A stretch of DNA of 64,000 bases from Exilibacterium tricleocarpae (GCF_007004655.1 NZ_ML660090.1:62001-126000), one strand, 5' to 3'; positions 1 through 8,881 are shown, counted from the first letter of the stretch. Notes: a model not told the origin generated them from the sequence alone. Program-made: numbers and translations.

Positions 1-971
1 GGACTGGCACAGCCCCGGGTCACCTGCCAGGCGCAGGTATCCATATAGGCCTGGGTGGCGTTGATGCGGCGCTGCATCTCGGCAAATTTGTGGCGGATCA
101 CCTGGCGTTGCGACAGGGGCCGGCCGAAAGTCTCGCGCTGGCGCGCCCAGTCGACGGCCTCCTGCAGGCACACGCGGGAGGACTCCAGGGCGATAGCCGT
201 CATGGCCAGGCGCTCGTGGTTGAAGTTGTGGACGATGGGCAGAAAACCGCCGTTCTCTTCGCCGATCAGGTTCGCCGCCGGCACCCGCACATTGTCAAAG
301 TACAGTGTGGCGGTGTCGGAACAGAGCCAACCCTGTTTCTTCTCCAGTTTGGTGCGGGAAAAACCTGTTGCAGTCGCCGGAATCAGTAGCAGCGACACAC
401 CTTCCATCCCCTCACCGCCGGTGCGCACCGCTGTGGTAAAGTAATCGGCGCGCATACCGCCGGTGATAAACGTCTTGGCGCCATTGACAATAAAGTCATC
501 GCCGTCGCGGCGCGCGCTGGTTTGAATATTGGCGACATCGGAACCGCCGGAAGGCTCGGTAATGGCGAGGGAAATATGTTTCTCACCGCGCAATACCGGT
601 GGGATCACCGCCTGTTTCATAGCCTCGGGACCATAGTTCACTATCGGCGGCAAACCGATACTGTGCACCATCAGCGACGCGCCGACACCGCCGGCGCCGC
701 AGCGGGCCAGTTCCTCCGCCGCGACAATGTTGTGGAACACATCGATGCCCTCGGATACACCGCCATAGGCCTCCGGGTAACCCATCTGCAACAGCCCCAC
801 CTCGGCGGCCTTCTGCCACAGGGAGGCCGGCATATCGCACTGTTCTTCCCACTGGTCGACACAGGGCATAATTTCCCGCTCCACAAAGCGGCGCAACTGA
901 CTGCGCCACTGGTGATGGCTGTCGGTGTAGAAAGGGGTCGCCAGACGGGTCGTGTCGATATCGAAGCTCAT
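1..971 (-). CDS. acyl-CoA dehydrogenase, 3' end beyond the window
   Basis: FAD-dependent acyl-CoA dehydrogenase, cut by the left window edge after about 323 residues (family length about 380-390). Translating the minus strand from the ATG at 971 gives an N-terminal helical domain, then AITEPSGGSDVANI, the FAD/substrate motif of the middle domain, and FITGG, followed by a C-terminal helical part containing NHERLAMTA. A Shine-Dalgarno-like AGGTAGG precedes the ATG. It starts 35 bp after the stop of the biotin carboxylase gene, so it is probably the last visible gene of the atu-like operon. It is a second dehydrogenase, distinct from the one at 4226-5392. It may oxidise citronellyl-CoA or a chain-shortened branched intermediate; which substrate it uses is inference. 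Confidence 0.93.
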   Translation of the reverse strand, partial: MSFDIDTTRLATPFYTDSHHQWRSQLRRFVEREIMPCVDQWEEQCDMPASLWQKAAEVGLLQMGYPEAYGGVSEGIDVFHNIVAAEELARCGAGGVGASLMVHSIGLPPIVNYGPEAMKQAVIPPVLRGEKHISLAITEPSGGSDVANIQTSARRDGDDFIVNGAKTFITGGMRADYFTTAVRTGGEGMEGVSLLLIPATATGFSRTKLEKKQGWLCSDTATLYFDNVRVPAANLIGEENGGFLPIVHNFNHERLAMTAIALESSRVCLQEAVDWARQRETFGRPLSQRQVIRHKFAEMQRRINATQAYMDTCAWQVTRGCAS

Positions 972-1006
972 AAATACCTACCTTCCCATAGCTTGGGTTT
1001 ATGCGG

Positions 1007-2992
1007 TTAAGCCGCCGCGTCGGCGTTGACCGTCGCCAGCAACTGCCGGGCTTTGACCTGTTCGCCGGCGCGCGCCAGAATGCTGTCCACCACGCCGTCC
1101 AGATCCGCTTTCAGCGGGTGTTCCATTTTCATCGCCTCCAACACCAGCAGGGTGTCGCCGGCATTGACCCGGTCACCGGGTTTGACCAGCACATCCACCA
1201 CGGCGCCGTCCATCAGGGCCGTGACCTCGCCGCTGCCGGCACCGCCGTCGGCCCGGGCCGCCATCTGGGTCAGGTCGCTAAAGCGCAGGGCACCCCCAGG
1301 CAGATTCACGCAGATATCAGTGCCGCCGGCAACCCAGCCCAGTGCGCGGCGCACACCGTCGAGGAGGTAAACACACTGCCCATCGGTCAGCGTTAACAGC
1401 GTTATCTCAAGGGTGCTGTCAGCCACGATCACGCGGTAGCGATTTTGTGAACCGGTGTCGACGGCGGTCACCTCGACGGGCGTCTCAGCGGCGCCGCAAC
1501 CGAGAATATAACCGGTGGTCAGCGTCGGGCCGCTGCTCCAATCTTGGCGGCGGGAACCCCGACCAACCCGAGCAGCAGCACAGTGAAAAATCACGCCCGC
1601 CAGAGCAATCTCCCACGGCGCCGCCACCCGCGGTTGTATGCTCGGATCGTCGCTGAACTGCTCCTCCAGAAACGCGGTGGTGGCCTCACCGCGGCGAAAG
1701 TGCGGGTGGGCGATAAGCCGTTGCAAAAAATATAGATTGTTTTCCACGCCGAGCAACTGCGTCTCTTCCAGCATCCGTTGTAACCGCCGGCACGCCTGTT
1801 CACGGTCCTCTCCCCAGGCGATAATTTTTGCCAGCATGGGATCGTAGTGGGAGCTGACAGTCAAGCCGTCTTCCAGCATATGGTCGGTGCGCCGGTGCTC
1901 GCCGGCGGCGGTGCGCCAGCGCAACACCTCACCGGTCTGCGGCAGGAAATTGCGCCGCGGGTCCTCGGCGTAAAGTCGCACCTCGACGGCATGTCCACAC
2001 AGCGCAATCTGTGCCTGGGTCAGCGGCAACGTCTCCCCCCGGGCTACTGCAAGTTGCCAGGCCACCAGGTCAGTGCCGGTAATCAATTCGGTGACCGGAT
2101 GCTCCACCTGCAGGCGCGTATTCATCTCGAGAAAATAGAAGTTTTTATCGGCGTCGACCAAAAACTCCACCGTGCCGGCGCCGCGGTAATCGCAGGCCCG
2201 GGCCGCCTGCACCGCCGCCTCGCCCATATGCCGGCGCAAGGCCCCGTCCACAAACGGCGAGGGCGCCTCTTCGACCACTTTCTGGTGCCGGCGTTGAATC
2301 GAGCAGTCACGCTCCCCGAGGTAGACTACGTTGCCATGGGAGTCGGCAAACACCTGGATTTCTATATGGCGGGGGCGCAGCAGGGCCTTTTCCAGAATCA
2401 GCTCACCGCTGCCGAAAGCGCTGGTGGCTTCGGAGCGGGCGCTGCGCAGTTGGGCGGCGATCTCCGCCGCGCTGTGCACCAGGCGCATACCGCGCCCACC
2501 GCCGCCGGCCGAGGCCTTGATCATCAGCGGGTAACCGATGGTCTCGGCCTGCGCGACCAGGCGCTCGTCACTCTGTTCCTCACCGCTATAGCCGGGAATA
2601 CAGGGTACGCCTGCCTCCAGCATCGCCAGTTTCGAGCGCCGCTTGCTGCCCATCAATTCGATAGCAGCGGCGGGCGGGCCGATAAAGACTAATTCGGCCG
2701 CTGCACAGGCGCGGGCAAACTCGGGGTTTTCCGATAAAAACCCGTAACCCGGATGCACGGCGTCGGCCCCGGTTTTAGCGGCGGCGGCGATGATATTGTC
2801 GATACTCAGGTAGGATTCACCCACCGCGGCCGGTCCGATACACACCGCCAGATCGGCAGCGCGCACATGCAGGGCATCAGCGTCGGCTTCGCTGTAGACC
2901 GCCACTGTGCGGTAGCCCTGTTGTTTTGCTGTGCGTATGATGCGTACGGCGATTTCCCCGCGGTTAGCAACCAGCAGCGTGCTAAAAGTCAT
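1007..2992 (-). CDS. atuF: acyl-CoA carboxylase alpha subunit (biotin carboxylase + biotin carrier), geranyl-CoA carboxylase type
   Basis: 661-residue alpha subunit of a biotin-dependent acyl-CoA carboxylase: ATP-dependent carboxylation of biotin, then hand-over to the beta subunit at 5442-7055. Visible domains: N-terminal biotin carboxylase (LLVANRGEIAVRII at the start), ATP-grasp glycine loop KASAGGGGRGM near residue 165, LEMNTRLQVEHPVTE near 290, and a C-terminal biotinyl domain with EAMKMEH near residue 620, whose lysine is biotinylated. GGAGG lies 9 bases before the ATG. Gene order B-C-D-E-F and length fit AtuF (geranyl-CoA carboxylase) of P. aeruginosa. The leucine-pathway enzyme LiuD (3-methylcrotonyl-CoA carboxylase) is the main alternative, but liu operons usually have a MerR regulator and lack the SDR gene. 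Confidence 0.9.
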   Translation of the reverse strand: MTFSTLLVANRGEIAVRIIRTAKQQGYRTVAVYSEADADALHVRAADLAVCIGPAAVGESYLSIDNIIAAAAKTGADAVHPGYGFLSENPEFARACAAAELVFIGPPAAAIELMGSKRRSKLAMLEAGVPCIPGYSGEEQSDERLVAQAETIGYPLMIKASAGGGGRGMRLVHSAAEIAAQLRSARSEATSAFGSGELILEKALLRPRHIEIQVFADSHGNVVYLGERDCSIQRRHQKVVEEAPSPFVDGALRRHMGEAAVQAARACDYRGAGTVEFLVDADKNFYFLEMNTRLQVEHPVTELITGTDLVAWQLAVARGETLPLTQAQIALCGHAVEVRLYAEDPRRNFLPQTGEVLRWRTAAGEHRRTDHMLEDGLTVSSHYDPMLAKIIAWGEDREQACRRLQRMLEETQLLGVENNLYFLQRLIAHPHFRRGEATTAFLEEQFSDDPSIQPRVAAPWEIALAGVIFHCAAARVGRGSRRQDWSSGPTLTTGYILGCGAAETPVEVTAVDTGSQNRYRVIVADSTLEITLLTLTDGQCVYLLDGVRRALGWVAGGTDICVNLPGGALRFSDLTQMAARADGGAGSGEVTALMDGAVVDVLVKPGDRVNAGDTLLVLEAMKMEHPLKADLDGVVDSILARAGEQVKARQLLATVNADAAA

Positions 2993-3104
2993 AGATAAAA
3001 ACCTCCGTTACCCACCCTGATGGCACTCACGTTAAGCATCCACTGTCGGCAATGGTACCTACTAGTGCTTTGACCAGAAAACGTTTTTACGTCGGTTGCA
3101 CTGA

Positions 3105-3294
3105 GGTCTCGATCCGGGTATGGCCCTTCGGGACCTTCGCCAGCAGGGATGCTGGCGCAGAGCCTACAGGGGTGGAGCGGGAAACAGCGAAGCACTGCTT
3201 CGCCCCGCGCAACGACCGAAATCGATGATTTCGGGCCGGGCCCGCTTGCGGGTATTCACGGCGTGTCCCGAAGGGCCATACCCGGATCGAGACC
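3105..3294. repeat. 190-bp MITE-like element with perfect 30-bp inverted ends
   Basis: Bases 3105-3134 are the exact reverse complement of 3265-3294 (left end starts GGTCTCGATCCGGGTATGGC). The interior holds further hairpins: CGCCAGCAGGGATGCTGGCG, GCGAAGCACTGCTTCGC and GAAATCGATGATTTC. No coding capacity is evident. It occupies most of the 420-bp gap between the hydratase and biotin carboxylase genes, which is otherwise a tightly spaced operon, so it looks like a later insertion. Bases 3018-3039 next to it resemble the insertion-sequence end seen at 32099-32120. Confidence 0.85.
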
Positions 3295-3412
3295 GTGCCA
3301 GTTAAGAAAACCAAAATCCATTTTGGGTGAAAATTGTTATCGGTCGAAGCAAGGGGATTTGCACGGTTTACCGGCCCTTCCACTACCTAAGTCCAACTGA
3401 CGTCCACTCTCT

Positions 3413-4219
3413 TCACTGATTCCAACTCGCCGGGCGTTTCTCTACAAACGCCCGGGTACCTTCGCCACCTTCCGGGCCGGTAACGGCGCGGGCAAATTCA
3501 GCGGCCGCATCGTCCAGCAACGCCTCCAGTTCCCGCGTCCGGGTCGCCAACAGCAGCGATTTGGTGACCCGGTTGGCCACCGGTGCGCAGCGTTTCAGTT
3601 GCGCTAAAACCTCATCAATGCCGGCGCTCAACGCCGCCGCATCGGTGACGGCCTCGTGCACAATGCCCAGTCGCGCCGCTTCATCGGCGCCGATCCGCAA
3701 CCCCAGCAACGCCAGGCGCCGCGCCTGGGTCAAACCAATGCGGCTGGCGACAAAGGGCGCTATCTGCGCGGGGGGGATACCGAGACTGGTTTCCGGCAAG
3801 CCGAAGCGCGCACTCTGGTCGGCGAGCGCTACATCGGAGACACAGGCGAGGCCGAAACCACCGCCCATCACCGCACCCTGCAGTGCCGCCACCACCACCT
3901 GCGGCGCAGCGTTCACCCGCGTAATCAACTCGCCGAAACTGCGGTTGAGGCGGTAAAACGCTTCGCTGTCACCCTCAGCGGCCGCGGCGTGGGCAGTGGC
4001 CATATCCTTGATATCACCGCCGGCACAAAAGTGTCCGTCGCTGCCGCGCAGCACTAGCGCACGCACGTCCAGATCGGCTTCGACGGCGTCCAATACCGCC
4101 GTCAGTTCGCCCACCATGGCCCGATTCATGGCGTTGCGGGCCTGCGGACGGTTCAGGGTGATATAGAGCGCGTGGTCGCGCCGCTCGAGCAACAGGGTTT
4201 TACACTCCGGTAGCGCCAT
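3413..4219 (-). CDS. atuE: enoyl-CoA hydratase/isomerase (isohexenylglutaconyl-CoA hydratase-like)
   Basis: 268-residue crotonase-fold protein. The oxyanion-hole segments are visible as HFCAGGDI (near residue 65) and MGGGFGLAC (near 118). LPETSLG supplies one catalytic glutamate, while the position of the other crotonase glutamate is glycine (GGGFGLA where crotonase has GGGCELA). Loss of one glutamate is common in AtuE/LiuC-type hydratases. In the atu pathway the enzyme hydrates isohexenylglutaconyl-CoA, the product of geranyl-CoA carboxylase. The start lies 6 bp after the preceding dehydrogenase stop, so the two are co-transcribed. Family assignment is firm; the substrate is inferred from gene order. 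Confidence 0.9.
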   Translation of the reverse strand: MALPECKTLLLERRDHALYITLNRPQARNAMNRAMVGELTAVLDAVEADLDVRALVLRGSDGHFCAGGDIKDMATAHAAAAEGDSEAFYRLNRSFGELITRVNAAPQVVVAALQGAVMGGGFGLACVSDVALADQSARFGLPETSLGIPPAQIAPFVASRIGLTQARRLALLGLRIGADEAARLGIVHEAVTDAAALSAGIDEVLAQLKRCAPVANRVTKSLLLATRTRELEALLDDAAAEFARAVTGPEGGEGTRAFVEKRPASWNQ

Positions 4220-4225
4220 GGCGGG

Positions 4226-5392
4226 TTACCCTTTGCGTTTTTTCGGCAGAATGCCCATCAGTTTACAAATAATGCCGAGCATCACTTCGTCGGCGCCACC
4301 GCCGATGGAAGTCAGGCGCGAGTCGCGGTACATACGGTTGACAATAGTGTCCTCGATATACCCCATACCGCCCCAGTATTGCAGGCAGGCGTCGGTGACT
4401 TCGCGCCCGAGGCGGCCGCACTTCAGCTTCGCCATGGAGGCCAGCATGGTCACGTCGCCGCCGTTGATATACTCCTCGGTGGCCCGGTAGACCAGCGAGC
4501 GCAACGCTTCGACTTCGGTCTGCAGTTCCGCCATCCGAAAGTGGACCACCTGGTTGTCGAGCAGCGGCTGCCCGAAAGCCACCCGCTCGCGGGTGTAGTC
4601 GATAGTGCTGTCGATGGCGATCTCCATGCCCTTTAAACACATGGCGGCGCCAAACAGGCGCTCCTCTTGAAACTGCAGCATCTGGTAGAGAAAACCGGCG
4701 CCCTCGTCACCGATACGGAAACGCTGCGGCACCCGCACATCGTCAAAGAAGATCGGTGCGGTATCCGATGAACGCATGCCGATCTTTTTCAGTTTTTCGC
4801 CGATATTCACCCCCGGCGTTTTCGTCGGCACGATAATCAGCGATTTGTTTTCGTGGGGTTTACCCTCACCGGTATTGGCCAACACACAAAGGAAATCGGC
4901 TTGCGGCGAGTTGGTAATCCACATTTTGCTGCCGTTGATAACATAGTCGTCGCCGTCTTTTTTCGCGTGGGTTTTTATCGACGCCACATCGGAACCGGCG
5001 CCGGGCTCCGACACGGCGATACTGGTCACCATATCACCGGAGATGGCCGGGGCGAGAAATTCCCGGCACAGATCATCGCTGCCGAAACGGGCCAGGGCCG
5101 GGGTGGCCATATCCGTCTGCACGCCGATAGACATGGGAATACCGCCGCAGTTGACCGCGCCCAACTCCTCCCCGAATACCACCTCGTAACTGTAGTCCAG
5201 GCCCAGGCCGCCATAGGCTTCCGGTTTGGTAATACCGAGCAGGCCGAGATCGGCCATTTTCTTAAAAAGTTGGTGCGCCGGGAACTCACCTGCCGCCTCC
5301 CACTCGTCGACATGGGGATTGATTTCACTGTCGACGAAATTTTTTATCGTGCGCCGCAGTTGCTCGTGCTCTTCGGTAAATCGCATGGACAA
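4226..5392 (-). CDS. atuD: acyl-CoA dehydrogenase, citronellyl-CoA dehydrogenase-like
   Basis: 388-residue FAD acyl-CoA dehydrogenase of full family length. Visible: N-terminal domain starting MRFTEEHEQLRRT, middle domain with AVSEPGAGSDVASI and WITNS, and a C-terminal domain with FQEERLFGA and QYWGGMGYIED. FQEERL occupies the region that carries the catalytic glutamate in isovaleryl-CoA-type enzymes. It sits between the carboxyltransferase and hydratase genes, the place of atuD in P. aeruginosa. The predicted reaction is desaturation of citronellyl-CoA to geranyl-CoA, supplying the carboxylase. The pathway role is inference from synteny. Confidence 0.9.
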   Translation of the reverse strand: MSMRFTEEHEQLRRTIKNFVDSEINPHVDEWEAAGEFPAHQLFKKMADLGLLGITKPEAYGGLGLDYSYEVVFGEELGAVNCGGIPMSIGVQTDMATPALARFGSDDLCREFLAPAISGDMVTSIAVSEPGAGSDVASIKTHAKKDGDDYVINGSKMWITNSPQADFLCVLANTGEGKPHENKSLIIVPTKTPGVNIGEKLKKIGMRSSDTAPIFFDDVRVPQRFRIGDEGAGFLYQMLQFQEERLFGAAMCLKGMEIAIDSTIDYTRERVAFGQPLLDNQVVHFRMAELQTEVEALRSLVYRATEEYINGGDVTMLASMAKLKCGRLGREVTDACLQYWGGMGYIEDTIVNRMYRDSRLTSIGGGADEVMLGIICKLMGILPKKRKG

Positions 5393-5441
5393 TCTCTCCG
5401 TATCAATCTCAATTCAAGCGACCGGGCCTGGCTGCGCACAG

Positions 5442-7055
5442 CTACATCCGACCCACGCCAAACGTATTGGCGCGCAACGGCCGCTGTTGCGCCTCGCGAC
5501 AGACACTCAACACAAATCCCAACAAGCGGCGGGTGTCGCGGGGGTCGATCAGGCCGTCGTCCCACAGGCGCGCAGTGCAGGCGATTGCGGTATTGCCGGC
5601 GTCCATCATCGCCGCGGTGTTGTGCTCCAACTCGTCAAGGGCCTGTTCATCGACCTGTCCCGCCACCTGCATCTTGGCCTCGCTCACGATCCGCAGCACC
5701 TTGCCGGCCTGGGCACCGCCCATCACCGAAGTGCGGCTGTTGGGCCAGGCAAAGATAAAACGCGGGTCGAAGCCGCGCCCGCACATGGCGTAGTTACCGG
5801 CGCCGTAGGAGCCACCGACAATAATACTGACCTTCGGCACCTGCGCGTTGGCCACCGCCTGAATCATCTTGGAGCCGTGTTTGATAATGCCGCTGCGCTC
5901 GGCGTCGGTGCCCACCATAAAGCCGGTGGTGTTGTGCAAAAACACAAGGGCGATATTGGCCTGCTCGCACAACTGGATAAATTGTGCGGCCTTGACCGCA
6001 CCCTTGGCGGTGATGGGACCGTTGTTGCCAATCACGCCGCAGGCATTGCCCTCGATGGCGATATGACCGCACACCGTCTGGCTGTCGTAGTGGGGTTTGA
6101 AGTCCAGAAACTGTGAACCGTCACCGATGCGGGCGAGAATTTCCCGCACGTCGTAAGGCCTTTTGGCATCTGCCGGCACCACGCCGATCAATTCCTCGGC
6201 GGGGTAAAGCGGCTCCTTGTACACCACCGCAGCGGCGGCGGGCAGTTGCCGGTTCCAGGGCAGGGTGGCGAGAATCTCACGGGCGATACGAATGCCGTCG
6301 GCGTCGTTCTCCGCCAGGTATTCACCGGTGCCGGCAACGCCGGTATGCAGTTCGGCACCGCCCAGCTCCGCCTCGGTGGCGATCTCGCCGGTGGCGGCCT
6401 TCAGCAGCGGCGGCCCCGCCAGGTACATGGTGGCCTGGTCGCGCACCATCACCACATAGTCGGACAAACCCGGCTGGTAGGCGCCGCCCGCGGTGGCGCT
6501 GCCGTGGACGACGGTAATCTGGGGAATGCCCGCCGCCGACATCCGCGCCTGGTTGGCAAACCCGCGCCCGCCGGGGGCAAAGGTTTCATTGGCGTAGAGC
6601 AGGTTGGCACCGCCGCTTTGCGCCAGGGTCACCACCGGCAGTTTGTTTTCCATCGCCATCTGTTGCATGCGCAGCGCTTTTTCCATACCCACCGGGGAAA
6701 TGGTGCCGCCCTTGATGGCGTAGTTATCCACCCGTACCAGACAGCGCACCCCGGCCACATAGCCGATACCGGCGATACAACCGCCACCGGCTCCGGTACC
6801 GTCGCGGTCGTCGTAGAGTTTGTAGCCGGCCAGGCTCGACAGCTCCAGGAAGGGCGCGCCGGGGTCCAGCAGCCGCGCCAGGCGCTCGCGGGGCAACAGC
6901 AAACCGCGCCCGGTGTATCTGGCGCGCTTGGCCTCGGCCGCCTCCACCACCGCCTGTTCGAGACGGCGAAAACCGTCCACATGCGCCTGCATGGCCGCGG
7001 CGTTGGCGGCGAACTCGGCGGACTGGGGATCGATGGCTGAGTCTATTGCGGGCAT
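5442..7055 (-). CDS. atuC: acyl-CoA carboxylase beta subunit (carboxyltransferase), geranyl-CoA carboxylase type
   Basis: 537-residue carboxyltransferase with the two crotonase-like halves of the MCC/GCC family; it moves CO2 from carboxybiotin to an acyl-CoA. Landmarks: QSGGANLLYANE near residue 150, NQARMSAAGIPQI, GSATAGGAYQPG (an oxyanion-hole region), and IIVGGSYGAGNYAMCGR in the C-terminal half. In the active-site stretch this protein reads GRGFANQ, where 3-methylcrotonyl-CoA carboxylases read approximately GRIF(Y/F)NQ from memory. A smaller residue here would fit the longer geranyl chain, since a Phe-to-Gly difference is reported to separate the two enzymes. The gap to the SDR gene is 3 bp. 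Paired with the alpha subunit at 1007-2992. Confidence 0.9.
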   Translation of the reverse strand: MPAIDSAIDPQSAEFAANAAAMQAHVDGFRRLEQAVVEAAEAKRARYTGRGLLLPRERLARLLDPGAPFLELSSLAGYKLYDDRDGTGAGGGCIAGIGYVAGVRCLVRVDNYAIKGGTISPVGMEKALRMQQMAMENKLPVVTLAQSGGANLLYANETFAPGGRGFANQARMSAAGIPQITVVHGSATAGGAYQPGLSDYVVMVRDQATMYLAGPPLLKAATGEIATEAELGGAELHTGVAGTGEYLAENDADGIRIAREILATLPWNRQLPAAAAVVYKEPLYPAEELIGVVPADAKRPYDVREILARIGDGSQFLDFKPHYDSQTVCGHIAIEGNACGVIGNNGPITAKGAVKAAQFIQLCEQANIALVFLHNTTGFMVGTDAERSGIIKHGSKMIQAVANAQVPKVSIIVGGSYGAGNYAMCGRGFDPRFIFAWPNSRTSVMGGAQAGKVLRIVSEAKMQVAGQVDEQALDELEHNTAAMMDAGNTAIACTARLWDDGLIDPRDTRRLLGFVLSVCREAQQRPLRANTFGVGRM

Positions 7056-7058
7056 AGC

Positions 7059-7970
7059 TCAATGCCCATCGTCAGCGGGCGTGCCGCGATCCGCCGTGGC
7101 GGATCGATAAACCTGCGGTCGGGTACTGCGGTGAAAGCCGTTAAAAGGCGTGTTGTTGCGCGCCGCCGGCACCTGCCAGGTGGGCGCGTTGGTTTTCAGC
7201 GAGGAGCCGCCGTCGATGCGGATAATCTGGCCGGTGATATAGCGGGCCGCATCGCTCAACAGGAAGGCCACCATGGCGCTCACCTCGGCCTCCTCACCCA
7301 TGCGGTAGAGAGGCACGGCGTGCTCGAACGCCGGCAGCAGGTCTCTGAGAAAATCGGCATCGTAGGTGTCCATGCCGGAGGACAGGATATACCCCGGCGC
7401 CACGCCATTGACCCGCACACCGGACTGGGCCCACTCCACAGCGGCAGTCTGGGTAAAGTTCTCCATACCGGCACGAGCGGCGCCCGAGTGGCCCATCAGG
7501 GGCATACCGCCGGCGTTGTCAGCGGTGATGTTGACGATACTGCCGCCAGTACGCTTCATCGACTGGTTGTAACACTCCCGCGCCATCAAAAAGCCGCCCA
7601 CCAGGTTGGAGCGAACCACCGCTTCAAACCCTTTCTTGTTGATCTGTTCGAGCGGGGCGGGATACTGGCCGCCGGCATTGTTGACCAACCCGTGCACCGT
7701 GCCGAGCTTGGCCACCAGCGCCGCCACCACTGCGGTTACCCGCTCCTCGTCGCGGATATCGCAACTGAAAGTGTCGGCGGTGCCGCCGTCGGCGTCGATT
7801 TCCCCGGCCACGCGGTCGAGTTTGTCCTGGCTGCGCCCGATCAAGACGACATGGGCGCCCAGGCGGCTGAGTTCGTGGGCGATACAGCGGCCGATACCGC
7901 TGCCGCCACCGGTGACCAGCATATTGCAGCCGGCAAACAAGCCGTCCCGCAAAACACTTTGATAAGGCAT
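7059..7970 (-). CDS. atuB: SDR-family oxidoreductase, AtuB / trans-2-enoyl-CoA reductase-like
   Basis: 303-residue short-chain dehydrogenase. The N-terminal Rossmann motif is VTGGGSGIGRCIA and NNAGG follows near residue 95. The usual YxxxK pair is absent: the aligned stretch reads GHSGAARAGMENF, so His and Arg occupy the canonical Tyr and Lys positions. That HSGAARAG signature is what I recall from peroxisomal trans-2-enoyl-CoA reductase (PECR), so the protein may reduce an enoyl-CoA rather than oxidise an alcohol. First gene of the operon and in the position of atuB. The C-terminus after GGSSL is longer than in most SDRs. Its exact step in terpenoid breakdown is not settled. Confidence 0.87.
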   Translation of the reverse strand: MPYQSVLRDGLFAGCNMLVTGGGSGIGRCIAHELSRLGAHVVLIGRSQDKLDRVAGEIDADGGTADTFSCDIRDEERVTAVVAALVAKLGTVHGLVNNAGGQYPAPLEQINKKGFEAVVRSNLVGGFLMARECYNQSMKRTGGSIVNITADNAGGMPLMGHSGAARAGMENFTQTAAVEWAQSGVRVNGVAPGYILSSGMDTYDADFLRDLLPAFEHAVPLYRMGEEAEVSAMVAFLLSDAARYITGQIIRIDGGSSLKTNAPTWQVPAARNNTPFNGFHRSTRPQVYRSATADRGTPADDGH

Positions 7971-8272
7971 AAAAACGACTCCTCGAATCCCGCTCCAGGG
8001 TCAGCGGCACAGGTTCGCGCTCTGCTCTGGTTGACGCCGATTTGTGCGTTGTTGTTGAGATAGCGGCACTTTGAATACGCTAAACTATACCGTGAAAACT
8101 CAACACCAAGCAAGCGCTTGGTTTACAATTGAGTCACCCTGATGGTTCAATACCTGCGATTCGGGATCTGGAGACTTAACCTTTAGCTTGCTTTAGCTTG
8201 GAACCCGAACCCGGAACCTGACACTTAACTGCAGAAAACCAGCGACAAAATATATTAAAGAGCAAAAAACCT
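7971..8272. promoter_or_regulatory. divergent promoter region with candidate TetR operator
   Basis: Shared 302-bp region between the atu-like operon (leftward) and its TetR gene (rightward). It holds a 7-bp inverted repeat, ACCAAGC (8105-8111) and GCTTGGT (8116-8122), with a 4-bp spacer. A tandem CTTTAGCTTG repeat lies near 8180-8200. In P. aeruginosa AtuR binds inverted sequences in the corresponding intergenic region. That this palindrome is the operator is inference; no convincing -35/-10 pair was identified. Confidence 0.5.
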
Positions 8273-8881
8273 ATGACCGTAATTACAGAGCTGGTGGCAG
8301 ACGGCTCGATTACCAACCCCGAGTCCGCCAAGGGCAAACTGATCCAGTGTGCGGCGCGGCTGTTCAATACCAAGGGCTTCGATCGTACCACCGTGCGTGA
8401 TATCGCCAGGGAGGTGGGCATTCTCTCAGGCAGCATCTTTCACCACTTTCCCAATAAAGAAGCCATTCTCTGCGGGGTGATGCGCGAAGCAGTGCTGATC
8501 GCCACCTCGAAAATGCGCGCCGCCCTGGCACTGGCAGACACCCCCGAGGCCCGCCTGCAGGCCCTGATTCATTGCGAGCTGGAATCCATCCACGGTCTCA
8601 ACGGCGACGGCTTCGCGCTGCTGGTCAACGAGTGGCGCAGCCTCGGCCCGGACAATCAGGCCGAAGTGCTGGCGCTGCGGGACGTCTACGAGCAGCTCTG
8701 GCTCGACGTGCTCGACCAGGTGCGCGCCGCCGGCCTTATCGATATGGACACCTTTCTGGTACGCCGCTTTCTGGTGGGTGCCCTGTCGAATACCTACACC
8801 TGGTTTCACCTCGATGGCGATATGACGCTGCAACAGTTGGCCCACCAGGCCCTGAAACTGATTGTCCGCCCGGACCAGTGA
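8273..8881 (+). CDS. atuR: TetR-family transcriptional repressor, AtuR-like
   Basis: 202-residue TetR regulator. Residues about 18-65 form the helix-turn-helix domain (AARLFNTKGFDRTTVRDIAREVGI, continued by SGSIFHHFPNKEAIL). The rest is the ligand-binding helical domain. It is transcribed divergently from the atu-like operon, as atuR is in Pseudomonas, where AtuR represses until a terpenoid-CoA intermediate accumulates. The ligand here is inferred. The 214 bp after the stop, up to the esterase gene, hold no recognisable gene. Confidence 0.88.
   Translation: MTVITELVADGSITNPESAKGKLIQCAARLFNTKGFDRTTVRDIAREVGILSGSIFHHFPNKEAILCGVMREAVLIATSKMRAALALADTPEARLQALIHCELESIHGLNGDGFALLVNEWRSLGPDNQAEVLALRDVYEQLWLDVLDQVRAAGLIDMDTFLVRRFLVGALSNTYTWFHLDGDMTLQQLAHQALKLIVRPDQ

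Noticed and set aside
3087-3400. Small frames of 60-98 codons across the atuE-atuF gap
   Set aside because: They arise from the inverted-repeat element and have no ribosome binding site or family features.
1007-7055. Assignment as the leucine (liu) operon
   Set aside because: The SDR gene and TetR regulator in this exact order fit atu better; liu operons usually have a MerR regulator. Kept as an alternative, not ruled out.
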